Source: Pseudonocardia sp. MH-G8
GTDB lineage: Bacteria > Actinomycetota > Actinomycetes > Mycobacteriales > Pseudonocardiaceae
Assembly (NCBI RefSeq): GCF_002262885.1
Contig: NZ_NKYF01000001.1
Location: forward strand, 1,488,001-1,552,000
Direction: 5' to 3'
DNA: 64,000 bases
The notes under the pieces were generated by a model, which had not been told where the DNA came from, ran no database searches, and worked only from the letters and a program-made list of their open reading frames with translations. This document shows positions 1 through 9,155 of the stretch, one piece after another. Each line of letters begins with the position of its first letter. The first letter of the stretch is position 1. Position numbers and translations under genes: made by a program.

Positions 1-714
1 GAGATGGTGGTGCTGCCGCTGTCCGGGGGCTGCCGCGTCGAGTGCGACGGGGAGGCGTTCGAGGTCACCGGCCGACGTAGCGTCTTCTCCCGCGTCACCG
101 ACTTCGCCTACGTGCCCCGCGACGCCCAGGTCACCGTGTCGTCCGCGGGCGGCGGGCGGTTCGCGCTGCCGGCCGCCCGGGCCACGCGGCGCCTGCCCGC
201 GCGCTACGGGCCGGCCGAGGGTGTGTCGGTGGAGCTGCGCGGCGCCGGGCAGGCCAGCCGGCAGGTCAACAACTTCTGCAACCCGCAGACGTTCGACGCC
301 GACAAGCTCATCGCCGTCGAGGTACTCACCCCGGGCGCGAACTGGTCGTCCTACCCGCCGCACAAGCACGACGAGGAACGCGACGGCGAGGCGCGGCTGG
401 AGGAGGTCTACTACTTCGAGGTGGACCGCGACGGCCCCGCCTACCAGCGCGTCTACACCTCCGGGCCGGGCCGGGAGATCGACGTCTGCGCCGAGGTGCG
501 CAGCGGCGACACCGTGCTCATCCCCCACGGCTGGCACGGCCCCTCGATGGCCACCCCCGGCTACGACCTCTACTACCTCAACGTCATGGCCGGGCCGGGT
601 CCCGACCGCGCCTGGCTGATCTGCGACGACCCGGCGCACGCCTGGGTGCGCGGCACCTGGGACGAGCAGGACGTCGACCCGCGGCTCCCGCTGACCACCA
701 TGGAGGAGAAGTGA
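1..714 (+). CDS. iolB: 5-deoxy-glucuronate isomerase (5' truncated by window)
   Basis: Converts 5-deoxy-D-glucuronate to 5-dehydro-2-deoxy-D-gluconate in the cytosolic myo-inositol pathway. The visible 237 residues show the IolB cupin: a metal-site stretch HKHDEE near residue 121, the EEVYYF strand after it and a later HGWHGPS strand. IolB proteins are usually 270-300 residues and the frame is open at base 1, so the N-terminus lies outside the window; the ATG at base 4 is probably internal. The stop overlaps the GTG of iolD by 4 bp, indicating translational coupling in one inositol operon. Identification rests on the cupin motifs plus the iolD and iolA neighbours. Confidence 0.9.
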   Translation, partial: EMVVLPLSGGCRVECDGEAFEVTGRRSVFSRVTDFAYVPRDAQVTVSSAGGGRFALPAARATRRLPARYGPAEGVSVELRGAGQASRQVNNFCNPQTFDADKLIAVEVLTPGANWSSYPPHKHDEERDGEARLEEVYYFEVDRDGPAYQRVYTSGPGREIDVCAEVRSGDTVLIPHGWHGPSMATPGYDLYYLNVMAGPGPDRAWLICDDPAHAWVRGTWDEQDVDPRLPLTTMEEK

Positions 715-2573
715 GGCTGACGGTCGCCCAGGCGCTCGTGCGGTTCCTCGCCAACCAGTACAGCGAGCGCGACGGCGTCACGCACCGGCTGATCCCCGGC
801 TGCTTCGGGATCTTCGGGCACGGCAACGTGGCCGGCGTCGGGCAGGCGCTGCTGGAGGCCACGCAGACCGGCGTCGACCTGCCCTACCACCTGGCGCGCA
901 ACGAGCAGGGCATGGTGCACAGCGCCGTCGGCTACGCGCGGATGCGCAACCGGCTGCAGCTCATGGCGTGCACGGCGTCGATCGGCCCGGGCTCGACGAA
1001 CATGGTCACCGGCGCCGCCCTGGCCACCACCAACCGCATCCCGGTGCTGCTGCTGCCCTCGGACGTGTTCGCCACCCGCGTGGCGAGCCCGGTGCTGCAG
1101 GAACTGGAGGACCCCCGCACCTACGACGTGTCGGTCAACGACGCCTTCCGGCCGGTCTCGCGCTTCTTCGACCGGGTCTGGCGGCCCGAGCAGCTGCCCT
1201 CGGCGCTGCTGGGCGCGATGCGCGTGCTCACCGACCCGGCCGAGACCGGCGCCGTGACGATCGCGCTGCCGCAGGACGTGCAGGCCGAGGCGTACGACTG
1301 GCCCGACGAGCTGTTCGCGCCCCGGGTCTGGCACATCCCGCGCGCGGTGCCCGAACCCGCCGCGCTGGCCCGGGCCGTGGAGCTGATCCGTTCCGCCGAG
1401 CGCCCGCTGGTCGTCGCCGGCGGCGGCGTGCACTACAGCGAGGCCACCGACGCGCTGCGCCGCTTCGCCGAGGCCACCGGCATCCCGGTCGGCGACACGC
1501 AGGCCGGCAAGGGCGCGCTGCTGTGGGACCACCCCCAGGCCGTGGGCGGGGTCGGATCGACCGGTTCCCCGGTCGCCAACGCGCTGGCCCGCGAGGCCGA
1601 CGTCGTGATCGGCGTCGGCACCCGCTACAGCGACTTCACGACCGCGTCGCGCACCGCGTTCCAGCACCCTGGCGTGCAGTTCGTGAACCTCAACGTGGCG
1701 GCGTTCGACGCGGCAAAGCATGCGGGCGAGGTGCTCGTGGCCGACGCCCGCGCGGGCCTGGAGGCCCTCACCGAGGCGCTCGACGGCTACCGCGCCCGCT
1801 CGACCTGGGACGTCACGGCCTGGAACGACACGGTCGACGCGTCCTTCCGGCTGGGGAACCAGCCGCTCCCGGCCCAGACCGAGGTGCTCGGGGCGCTCAA
1901 CGAGGAGATGGCCGCCACCGACGTCGTGGTGCAGGCGGCGGGGTCGATGCCCGGGCAGTTGCAGGCGCTGTGGCGTGCGCGGGACCCGAAGCAGTACCAC
2001 GTGGAGTACGCCTTCTCCTGCATGGGCTACGAGATCGCCGGCGCGCTCGGGGTGAAGATGGCGGCCCCGGAGCGCGAGGTGTTCGCGCTGGTCGGCGACG
2101 GGTCGTACCTGATGATGGCCAGTGAGATCGTCACCGCGGTGTCGGAGGGCACCAAGCTCAACCTCGTCATCGTGCAGAACCACGGGTTCGGCTCGATCGG
2201 CGCGCTGTCGGAGTCGGTGGGCTCCCAGCGGTTCGGCACCTCCTACCGCTACCGGAACCCGGAGACCGGCCTGCTCGACGGCGCGACGCTCCCGGTGGAC
2301 CTCGCCGCCAACGCCGCGAGCCTCGGCGCCGACGTCATCCGGGTGCGCACGATCGAGGAGTTCCGCGCGGCGATCGCCCGCTCCCGGGCGTCCGAGCGCA
2401 CCACCGCGATCCACGTCGAGGTCGACCCGCTCGCCCCCGCGCCGGACTCGGAGAACTGGTGGGACGTGCCGGTGGCCGAGGTCGCGCAGCTCGACAGCAC
2501 CACCGCCGCCCGCAAGACCTACGAGGCGCACAAAGCCGACCAGCGCCCCCTGATCGGAGGCAACCCGCGATGA
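711..2573 (+). CDS. iolD: 3D-(3,5/4)-trihydroxycyclohexane-1,2-dione hydrolase
   Basis: Thiamine-diphosphate enzyme that hydrolytically opens the cyclohexanedione ring made from inosose by IolE, giving 5-deoxy-glucuronate. The 620-residue length is normal for IolD. The N-terminal PYR domain carries the catalytic glutamate in RNEQGM (about residue 65), a central Rossmann-like domain follows, and the C-terminal PP domain has the ThDP/Mg motif GDGSY near residue 462 with the downstream NHGFGSIG. It starts at a GTG overlapping the iolB stop and ends in an ATGA overlap with iolA. It differs from acetolactate synthases by inositol-locus context and overall length. Confidence 0.95.
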   Translation: MRLTVAQALVRFLANQYSERDGVTHRLIPGCFGIFGHGNVAGVGQALLEATQTGVDLPYHLARNEQGMVHSAVGYARMRNRLQLMACTASIGPGSTNMVTGAALATTNRIPVLLLPSDVFATRVASPVLQELEDPRTYDVSVNDAFRPVSRFFDRVWRPEQLPSALLGAMRVLTDPAETGAVTIALPQDVQAEAYDWPDELFAPRVWHIPRAVPEPAALARAVELIRSAERPLVVAGGGVHYSEATDALRRFAEATGIPVGDTQAGKGALLWDHPQAVGGVGSTGSPVANALAREADVVIGVGTRYSDFTTASRTAFQHPGVQFVNLNVAAFDAAKHAGEVLVADARAGLEALTEALDGYRARSTWDVTAWNDTVDASFRLGNQPLPAQTEVLGALNEEMAATDVVVQAAGSMPGQLQALWRARDPKQYHVEYAFSCMGYEIAGALGVKMAAPEREVFALVGDGSYLMMASEIVTAVSEGTKLNLVIVQNHGFGSIGALSESVGSQRFGTSYRYRNPETGLLDGATLPVDLAANAASLGADVIRVRTIEEFRAAIARSRASERTTAIHVEVDPLAPAPDSENWWDVPVAEVAQLDSTTAARKTYEAHKADQRPLIGGNPR

Positions 2574-4099
2574 GGACCGTCACGCACTGGATCGGGGGGA
2601 AGGCCGCCTCCGGCGAGTCCACCCGCACGGCGCCGGTCTGGAACCCGGCCACCGGTGAGCAGCAGGCCGAGGTGCTGCTCGCGAGCCGGGCGGACGTCGA
2701 CACCGCCGTGCAGGCCGCGGCCGCGGCGTTCCCGGCCTGGTCGCAGGCGTCGCTCTCGCAACGCACCAAGATCCTGTTCAACTTCCGGGAGCTGGTGAAC
2801 GCCCGCACCCAGGAGCTCGCGGAGATCGTCTCCGACGAGCACGGCAAGGTCGTCTCCGACGCCCGCGGCGAGGTGCAGCGCGGGCTCGAGGTGATCGAGT
2901 ACGCCTGCGGCATCCCCACGCTGCTCAAGGGCGAGTACTCCGACCAGGTGTCGGGCGGCGTCGACCTGTTCTCGTTCCGCAGCCCGCTGGGCGTCTGCGC
3001 CGGGATCACCCCGTTCAACTTCCCGGTGATGGTCCCGATGTGGATGCACCCGGTGGCGATCGCGTGCGGCAACACGTTCGTGCTCAAGCCGAGCGAGCGC
3101 GATCCGAGTGCGTCGCAGCTGGTGGCGCAGCTGTGGGCGGAGGCGGGGCTGCCCGACGGCGTGTTCAACGTGGTGCACGGCGACAAGGAGTCCGTCGACG
3201 CCCTGCTCGAGCACGACGAGGTCGTCGCGGTGTCGTTCGTCGGGTCCACCCCGATCGCCCGCTACATCCACGAGCGCGGCACCGCGAACGGCAAGCGCGT
3301 GCAGGCCCTCGGCGGGGCGAAGAACCACGCCGTCGTGCTGCCGGACGCCCCGATCGACTACGCCGCCGACCACATGGTCGCCGCCGCGTTCGGCTCCGCG
3401 GGCGAGCGCTGCATGGCGATCTCGGCGACGGTGGCCGTGGGCGAGGCGGCCGACGAACTCGTCGCGGCCGTCAGCGAGAAGGCCCGTGCTGTGAAGGTCG
3501 GCCCCGGGCGCGAGCAGGACAGCGAGATGGGCCCCGTCGTCACGGCGGCCGCGAAGGAGCGGATCGTCGGCCTGATCGGCAGCGGCGCCGAGCAGGGCGC
3601 CGACCTCGCCGTCGACGGGCGCGGGCTCACCGTCCCCGGCCACGAGAACGGCTTCTTCGTCGGCCCGACGGTGATCGACCGGGTGCGTCCCGAGATGGAC
3701 GTCTACCGCGAGGAGGTCTTCGGCCCCGTGCTGTCGGTCGTCCGGGCGGACGACGTCGACGCCGCCATCGCTCTGGTCAACGCCAACCCGTACGGCAACG
3801 GCACCGCGATCTTCACCTCGTCCGGCGAGGCCGCACGACGGTTCCAACGCGGCGTGAACGTGGGGATGATCGGCGTCAATGTGCCGATCCCGGTGCCGAT
3901 GGCCTACTACTCCTTCGGCGGCTGGAAGGACTCGCTGTTCGGCGAGCACCACATCCACGGCCCGGAGGGCGTGTCGTTCTACACGCGCGCGAAGGTCGTG
4001 ACGTCGCGATGGCCGCACGTGGCCTCGCGGAGCGAAGGCGGAGCGAGCACCAGCACTGCCGCCAGCGGCGCCAGCTACCACTTCCCGACGGCGACCTGA
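2570..4099 (+). CDS. iolA: Methylmalonate-semialdehyde dehydrogenase (CoA-acylating)
   Basis: Aldehyde dehydrogenase superfamily member of 509 residues (also called mmsA). It oxidises malonate semialdehyde to acetyl-CoA and CO2 as the last inositol step, and can act on methylmalonate semialdehyde from valine. Seen: the cofactor region FNFPVMVPMWMHPVA, FVGSTPIARYI, and the nucleophile Cys281 in GERCMAIS. The ATG overlaps the iolD stop (ATGA); longer upstream starts would lie inside iolD. Odd feature: between VTSRWPH and the terminal SYHFPTAT lies a low-complexity Ser/Ala/Gly stretch whose DNA (about 4022-4050) has repeated GGCGGAGCGA units, resembling the dispersed repeats elsewhere in the window. 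Confidence 0.94.
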   Translation: MRTVTHWIGGKAASGESTRTAPVWNPATGEQQAEVLLASRADVDTAVQAAAAAFPAWSQASLSQRTKILFNFRELVNARTQELAEIVSDEHGKVVSDARGEVQRGLEVIEYACGIPTLLKGEYSDQVSGGVDLFSFRSPLGVCAGITPFNFPVMVPMWMHPVAIACGNTFVLKPSERDPSASQLVAQLWAEAGLPDGVFNVVHGDKESVDALLEHDEVVAVSFVGSTPIARYIHERGTANGKRVQALGGAKNHAVVLPDAPIDYAADHMVAAAFGSAGERCMAISATVAVGEAADELVAAVSEKARAVKVGPGREQDSEMGPVVTAAAKERIVGLIGSGAEQGADLAVDGRGLTVPGHENGFFVGPTVIDRVRPEMDVYREEVFGPVLSVVRADDVDAAIALVNANPYGNGTAIFTSSGEAARRFQRGVNVGMIGVNVPIPVPMAYYSFGGWKDSLFGEHHIHGPEGVSFYTRAKVVTSRWPHVASRSEGGASTSTAASGASYHFPTAT

Positions 4100-4101
4100 C
4101 C

Positions 4102-5025
4102 ATGGCCGCCCTGGAGAAGCTCACCCTCGGCACCGCGCCCGACTCGTGGGGCGTGTGGTTCCCGTCCGACCCGCACCAGGTGGGCTGGCAGCAGTACCTC
4201 GACGAGATCGCGCAGGCCGGCTACGTCTGGACCGAGCTGGGCCCGTCCGGCTTCCTCCCGCAGGACCCGGAGCGGCTGCGCCACGAGCTGGACGCCCGCG
4301 GCCTGCGGGTCAGCGGCGGCACGATATTCGCGGGCCTGCACCGCGGCGGTGAGGCGCTCGACGAGGCGGTCGAGGCGTGCGGCCGGGAGTCGCGGCTGCT
4401 CACCGCGCTCGGCGCGCGCCACCTCGTGCTGCTCCCGGAGCAGTACACGGACATGCACACCGGCACGTCCACGCAGTCCGGCGACATCGACCCCGAGCAG
4501 TGGAAGAACCTCACGACCGGCTACGACCGGCTCGGGAGGCTCCTGCTCGAGGAGTTCGGCGTCGACCTGGTCTTCCACCCGCACGCCGACACCCACGTCG
4601 ACACGCAGGAGCGCGTGGAGCGGTTCCTCGCCGACACCGACCCGCGGTACGTGAACCTGTGCCTGGACACCGGGCACATCTCCTACTGCCACGGCGACAA
4701 CCTTGCGATCATCGAGCGGTTCGGTGAGCGGATCCGCTACGTGCACCTGAAGCAGGTCGACCCCGCCGTCCGCGACCGCGTCCGCACCGAGAAGCTCTCG
4801 CTCGCCGAGGCGGTGCCGCTGGGTGTGATGGTGGAGCCGCCGTACGGGGAGCCGGCGATGCCGCCGCTGCTCGACGCGCTCGACCGGCTCGACACCGACC
4901 TGTTCACCGTGGTCGAACAGGACCTGTACCCGGTCGAGCCGCACATCCCGCTGCCGATCGGTGCCCGCACCGCCGGTTACCTGCGCGGCTGCGGGCTCGG
5001 TCCCGTGCGGCGCTGGCCCTACTGA
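4102..5025 (+). CDS. Sugar phosphate isomerase/epimerase, IolE/IolI-like
   Basis: A 307-residue TIM-barrel protein of the xylose isomerase-like (AP_endonuc_2) superfamily. It opens with the SWGVW strand shared with IolE and has metal-site stretches FHPHADTH, CLDTGH and HLKQVD, plus a terminal EQD before the last barrel helix. The second IolE-type protein at 11.0-11.9 kb carries the same SWGV, TELG-P-GFLP, CLDTGH and EQD blocks, so the two are paralogues. In this operon it most likely dehydrates or isomerises an inosose (2-keto-myo-inositol or its epimer), but the exact substrate is not readable. It starts 2 bp after iolA and ends with a 12-bp direct duplication around its stop codon. Confidence 0.8.
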   Translation: MAALEKLTLGTAPDSWGVWFPSDPHQVGWQQYLDEIAQAGYVWTELGPSGFLPQDPERLRHELDARGLRVSGGTIFAGLHRGGEALDEAVEACGRESRLLTALGARHLVLLPEQYTDMHTGTSTQSGDIDPEQWKNLTTGYDRLGRLLLEEFGVDLVFHPHADTHVDTQERVERFLADTDPRYVNLCLDTGHISYCHGDNLAIIERFGERIRYVHLKQVDPAVRDRVRTEKLSLAEAVPLGVMVEPPYGEPAMPPLLDALDRLDTDLFTVVEQDLYPVEPHIPLPIGARTAGYLRGCGLGPVRRWPY

Positions 5026-5091
5026 TGGGGCCCTACTGATCTGACCCAGCCCGCCGCTGCGGCCGGCTGTGCACTGGAAGGAGACTCAACG

Positions 5092-6087
5092 GTGAGTACC
5101 AGGAAGACGATGCGCACGCTGGCGGTGACCGCGGTCCTGGGCCTCGGCCTGGCGGCGTGCAGCAGCCAGGGCGGAGCACAGCAGGAGCAGGGCGGTGGCG
5201 GCGGGGGAAGCGGCGGCACGGTCGACACCGAGCGCTTCACCATCGCGATGGTCACGCACGAGCAACCGGGCGACACGTTCTGGGACCGGATCCGAGCCGG
5301 CGCCGAGGACGCCGCGGCCGCCCACAACATCGATCTGAAGTACTCGAACGGCGCCCAGGCACCCGAGCAGGCCACCCTGGTGCAGAACGCGATCGACAGC
5401 CAGGTCGACGGCCTCGCGGTGACACTCGCCCAGGTGGAGCAGGTCGGGCCCGCGGCGAAGGCGGCGGCCGACGCCGGCATCCCGGTGGTGGCGTTCAACG
5501 CGGGGAAGGACGAGTACTCGCGGTTCGGCGCGAAGATGTACTTCGGGTCGGACGAGACGATCGCCGGTCAGGCCGCCGGGCAGCGCCTCGCCGAGGACGG
5601 AGCCCAGAAGGTCCTCTGCGTGGTGCAGGAGCAGGGCCACGTCGCGCTCGAGGCGCGCTGCGCCGGCGTGGCGGCGAGCTTCCCGAACACCGAGAACATC
5701 TACGTCCAGGGCACCGACCTGCCGTCGGTGCGCTCGACGATCGGGGCGAAGCTGCAGGAGGACCCGGCGATCACGCACGTCATCGCGCTCGGCGCACCGT
5801 TCGCCCTCACCGCACTCGAGTCCGTCACCGACGCCGGGAGCCAGGCCAAGGTCGCGACCTTCGACCTGAACGTCGACGCGGCCCGCGCGATCCAGGAGGG
5901 CCGCATCCTGTTCGCCGTCGACCAGCAGCCCTACGTGCAGGGCTACATGTCCGTGGCGTCGCTGTGGCTGAACCTCACCAACGGCAACGACCTGGGCGGT
6001 GGCGGCCCCGTGCTCACCGGACCGTCCTTCGTCGACTCCACCAACATCGACCAGATCGTCGACTACGCGCAGAACAACACGCGCTAG
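5092..6087 (+). CDS. Sugar ABC transporter substrate-binding lipoprotein
   Basis: Extracytoplasmic receptor of a CUT2 (ribose/inositol-type) ABC importer. The 331-residue protein begins at a GTG with a good AAGGAG ribosome site 8 bp upstream. The N-terminus is a type II signal peptide with lipobox LAAC (Cys about residue 23), then a Gly/Gln/Ser linker, then a periplasmic-binding fold starting [19 protein letters not shown] and containing DGLAVTLAQ and PVVAFNAG typical of the RbsB/IbpA group. The position inside the inositol operon, directly ahead of permease and ATPase genes, makes inositol or a derivative the likely ligand. That specificity is inferred from context only. Confidence 0.9.
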   Translation: MSTRKTMRTLAVTAVLGLGLAACSSQGGAQQEQGGGGGGSGGTVDTERFTIAMVTHEQPGDTFWDRIRAGAEDAAAAHNIDLKYSNGAQAPEQATLVQNAIDSQVDGLAVTLAQVEQVGPAAKAAADAGIPVVAFNAGKDEYSRFGAKMYFGSDETIAGQAAGQRLAEDGAQKVLCVVQEQGHVALEARCAGVAASFPNTENIYVQGTDLPSVRSTIGAKLQEDPAITHVIALGAPFALTALESVTDAGSQAKVATFDLNVDAARAIQEGRILFAVDQQPYVQGYMSVASLWLNLTNGNDLGGGGPVLTGPSFVDSTNIDQIVDYAQNNTR

Positions 6088-6155
6088 AACCCCTCCGGGG
6101 GGAGCCGGCGGTCCCGGCTCCCCCCGGGCCATCAGACCCTCCCCTGGAGCGGGCC

Positions 6156-7220
6156 ATGTCCTCACCCGTCGCGACCCAACCGTCCCCACCGACGCCGTCC
6201 CCCGCGGTCGAGCGCCCGAAGAAGCCGCTGCTGTCCACCCTGCTCACCCGCCCGGAGGTCGGGTCGTTCGCGGCGGCGATCGCGATCTTCATCTTCTTCT
6301 CCGCGATCGCCGAGCCGTTCCGCAGCCTGCCGGCGCTGTCGACCGTGCTGTACGCGAGCTCGTCGATCGGCATCGTCGCCGTCGGGGTGGCCCTGCTGAT
6401 GATCGGCGGCGAGTTCGACCTGTCGGCCGGTGTGTCGGTGGTGACCGCCGCGCTGACGGCGTCGATGATCAGCTACCAGTTCAGCGCCAACCTGTGGGTC
6501 GGCGTGTTCCTCAGCCTGATCGTCATGCTGGCGGTCGGGTTCTTCAACGGCTACCTGGTCGTGAAGACCGGGATCCCGAGCTTCCTCATCACCCTGGGCT
6601 CGTTCTTCATGCTCGGAGGCATCAACCTCGGCGTCACCAAGCTGGTCACCGGCACGGTGGCCACCCAGAACGTCGCCGACATGGACGGGTTCGCCTCGGC
6701 GCGCGCGGTTTTCGCGTCCGAGTTCGCCGTGGGCGGGGTGACGATCCGCATCACCGTGCTCTGGTGGATCTTCTTCGTGGCACTGGCCACCTGGATCCTG
6801 CTGCGCACGCGCCTCGGGAACTGGATCTTCGCGGTCGGCGGGAACGCGGCCAGCGCCCGCGCCGTCGGCGTCCCCGTGGACAAGGTGAAGATCGGCCTGT
6901 TCATGGGCGTGGCCCTCATGTGCTGGTTCTACGGGATGCACCAGCTGTTCGCGTTCAACACCGTGCAGTCCGGCCAGGGCGTCGGCAACGAGTTCCTCTA
7001 CATCATCGCCGCGGTGGTCGGGGGCTGTCTGCTCACCGGCGGGTACGGCTCGGCGATCGGCGCCGCGGTCGGCGCGTTCATCTTCGGCATGACCACGCAG
7101 GGCATCGTGTTCGCCGGCTGGGACCCGAGCTGGTTCAAGTTCTTCCTCGGCGCGATGCTCCTGCTCGCGGTCATGCTCAACCTCTACGTCAAGAACTACG
7201 CCCTCAACCGGAGGAGCTGA
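6156..7220 (+). CDS. Sugar ABC transporter permease (CUT2 family)
   Basis: Integral membrane channel subunit of 354 residues. After a Pro-rich cytoplasmic N-terminus (residues 1-30) come about eight to ten hydrophobic segments. The BPD_transp_2 hallmarks are [11 protein letters not shown] around residue 85 and the segment [20 protein letters not shown]. The start chosen is the ATG at 6156, since earlier in-frame codons run through the previous gene. It is probably a homodimer that pairs with the lipoprotein upstream and the ATPase 5 bp downstream to import inositol or a related polyol. Confidence 0.9.
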   Translation: MSSPVATQPSPPTPSPAVERPKKPLLSTLLTRPEVGSFAAAIAIFIFFSAIAEPFRSLPALSTVLYASSSIGIVAVGVALLMIGGEFDLSAGVSVVTAALTASMISYQFSANLWVGVFLSLIVMLAVGFFNGYLVVKTGIPSFLITLGSFFMLGGINLGVTKLVTGTVATQNVADMDGFASARAVFASEFAVGGVTIRITVLWWIFFVALATWILLRTRLGNWIFAVGGNAASARAVGVPVDKVKIGLFMGVALMCWFYGMHQLFAFNTVQSGQGVGNEFLYIIAAVVGGCLLTGGYGSAIGAAVGAFIFGMTTQGIVFAGWDPSWFKFFLGAMLLLAVMLNLYVKNYALNRRS

Positions 7221-7225
7221 GTGCC

Positions 7226-8041
7226 GTGACCGACACGATCGTGGAGCACGCGGACCGGAACCTCGAGGTCGGCACCCCGCTCGTCGAGATGGAGGGCGTC
7301 GGCAAGGCCTACGGCGCCATCCGAGCGCTGGAGGGCATCGACCTCACGGTCAACGCCGGCGAGGTCACCTGCGTCCTCGGCGACAACGGCGCGGGCAAGT
7401 CCACCCTCATCAAGATCATTTCCGGGCTGCACCCGCACACCGAGGGCACGCTCAAGGTGGATGGGAAGGAGGTGCACCTCGGCTCGCCGCGCGAGTCGCT
7501 CGACCACGGGATCGCCACGGTCTACCAGGACCTCGCCGTCGTCGGGCTGATGGAGGTGTGGCGCAACTTCTTCCTCGGCTCGGAGATGAGGAAGGGTCGC
7601 TACCCGCTCGCCCCGCTGGACATCAAGGGCATGCGGGAGATCGCCGACGCCGAGCTGCGCAAGATGGGCATCGTCGTCAAGGACATCAACCAGCCGATCG
7701 GCACGCTGTCCGGTGGCCAGCGCCAGTGCGTGGCGATCGCCCGGGCCGTCTACTTCGGCGCGCGGGTGCTCATCCTCGACGAGCCGACCGCGGCGCTCGG
7801 CGTCAAGCAGTCGGGCGTGGTGCTCAAGTACACCGCCGCCGCCCGGGACGCCGGCCTCGGCGTCGTGTTCATCACGCACAACCCGCACCACGCGTTCCTC
7901 GTCGGCGACCACTTCATCATCCTCAAGCTCGGTCGCCGGGTGCTCGACAAGAAGCGCTCCGAGGTGACGCTCGAGGAGCTCACCGCCGAGATGGCGGGCG
8001 GGCAGGAGCTCGCCGAGCTGTCGCACGAGCTCAAGCGCTGA
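7226..8041 (+). CDS. Sugar ABC transporter ATP-binding protein, single NBD
   Basis: Energy-coupling subunit of the transporter. The 271-residue protein has one nucleotide-binding domain: Walker [10 protein letters not shown] near residue 53, signature LSGGQRQ near residue 161, Walker [13 protein letters not shown] and a switch histidine in FITHN. The GTG start at 7226 is preceded by GGAGGAG. Most CUT2 systems use a tandem-duplicated ATPase of about 500 residues (RbsA/MglA). A single domain as in FrcA of the Rhizobium FrcBCA importer implies a homodimer. The stop codon is also the first three bases of a downstream tandem repeat. Confidence 0.93.
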   Translation: MTDTIVEHADRNLEVGTPLVEMEGVGKAYGAIRALEGIDLTVNAGEVTCVLGDNGAGKSTLIKIISGLHPHTEGTLKVDGKEVHLGSPRESLDHGIATVYQDLAVVGLMEVWRNFFLGSEMRKGRYPLAPLDIKGMREIADAELRKMGIVVKDINQPIGTLSGGQRQCVAIARAVYFGARVLILDEPTAALGVKQSGVVLKYTAAARDAGLGVVFITHNPHHAFLVGDHFIILKLGRRVLDKKRSEVTLEELTAEMAGGQELAELSHELKR

Positions 8042-8098
8042 GCGGAGCTTGCGAAGCGAACAGACGGCGCTGAGCGGAGCTTGCGGAGCGAACAGACG
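8035..8098 (+). repeat. Two 32-bp tandem repeats across a stop codon
   Basis: Two nearly identical 32-bp units (8035-8066 and 8067-8098), each carrying TGAGCGGAGCTTGCGRAGCG, sit end to end. The first TGA is the stop codon of the ABC ATPase gene. The same core, in the opposite orientation and again starting at a stop codon, forms the array after purL at 23.2-23.3 kb. They fill the gap before the inositol dehydrogenase gene. Confidence 0.8.
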
Positions 8099-8117
8099 AC
8101 GCAGGAAGGGATCCCCC

Positions 8118-9155
8118 GTGACACTCAACGTCGGCGTGATCGGCACCGGCATGATCGGTCAGGACCACATCCGGCGGCTCACCCACGTCCTGAACGGGGC
8201 GCGGGTCGCCGCCGTCACGGACGTGGACCTCGAGCGCGCCCGGACCGTCGTGGACGACCTCCCGGGCGCGGTCGTCCACGAGACCGGCCAGGACCTGATC
8301 GTGGATCCGGGCGTCGACGCCGTCGTCGTGACGTCGTGGGGCCCGACGCACGAGGAGTACGTGCTCGCCGGCATCGCGGCCGGCAAGCAGGTGTTCTGCG
8401 AGAAGCCGTTGGCCACCACCCGGGAGGCCTGCGACCGGATCGTCGAGGCCGAGGTCGCGGCGGGCCGGCGGCAGGTGATGGTCGGGTTCATGCGCCGGTT
8501 CGACCCGCAGTACCGGGCGATGAAGTCGGCGGTCACCGGCGGGGAGATCGGGGCGCCGCTGCTCATGCACGCGGCGCACCGCAACCCGTCGGTGCCCCCG
8601 CACTTCACCAGCGAAATGATCATCAACGACTCCGCGGTGCACGACATCGACGTCGCGCGGTGGATGTTCGACGACGAGCTCGCGGCCGTCACCGTGCTCA
8701 AGCCGCGGACGAGCAGCAAGGCCGCGGCGGGTTTCCACGACCCGCTGCTCGTGCTGCTGGAGCTGCGCGGCGGCGTGCTCGTCGACGTCGAGGCCATGGT
8801 GAACGCCGGCTTCGGCTACGACATCCGCGGCGAGGTCGTGTGCGAGGACGGCGCTGTCGAGCTGTCGGAGAGCGCAGGCGTCGTCGTCAAGCGGGCAGGC
8901 CGGCACTCCGGGCGCGTGCCGGAGAACTGGCGCGAGCGGTTCGTCACCGCGTTCGACCTGGAGTTCCAGGCCTGGATCGACGCGGTGACGGCCGGCGGCA
9001 CCACCGGTCCCAGCGCCTGGGACGGCTACGCCGCCACCGTCGCGTGCGAGACCGGGCTGGCCGCGCTGCACAGCGGGCAGCGGATACCGGTCGTGCTGCG
9101 CGAGCGGCCCGACCTGTACGCGAAGTCGGCCGCCCAGGAGGAGGTGGCGCCGTGA
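8118..9155 (+). CDS. iolG: Inositol 2-dehydrogenase (Gfo/Idh/MocA family)
   Basis: NAD-dependent oxidoreductase of 345 residues that oxidises myo-inositol to 2-keto-myo-inositol, the entry step of the pathway. The N-terminal Rossmann fold shows GVIGTGMIGQDHI, then FCEKPLATT with the catalytic lysine, MRRFDPQY, and the DSAVHDIDVARW block with the conserved Asp/His pair. The GTG start at 8118 has GGAAGGG 6-9 bp upstream; earlier starts would run through the tandem repeats. Its stop overlaps the iolH GTG (GTGA). Of the three Gfo/Idh/MocA proteins in the window this one best fits the classical IolG, while the others could act on other isomers. Confidence 0.9.
   Translation: MTLNVGVIGTGMIGQDHIRRLTHVLNGARVAAVTDVDLERARTVVDDLPGAVVHETGQDLIVDPGVDAVVVTSWGPTHEEYVLAGIAAGKQVFCEKPLATTREACDRIVEAEVAAGRRQVMVGFMRRFDPQYRAMKSAVTGGEIGAPLLMHAAHRNPSVPPHFTSEMIINDSAVHDIDVARWMFDDELAAVTVLKPRTSSKAAAGFHDPLLVLLELRGGVLVDVEAMVNAGFGYDIRGEVVCEDGAVELSESAGVVVKRAGRHSGRVPENWRERFVTAFDLEFQAWIDAVTAGGTTGPSAWDGYAATVACETGLAALHSGQRIPVVLRERPDLYAKSAAQEEVAP

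Noticed and set aside
5013..5040. 12-bp direct duplication GGCCCTACTGAT around the stop of the IolE-like gene, considered as an attachment or insertion scar.
   Set aside because: Too short, with no mobile gene next to it; more likely local slippage.
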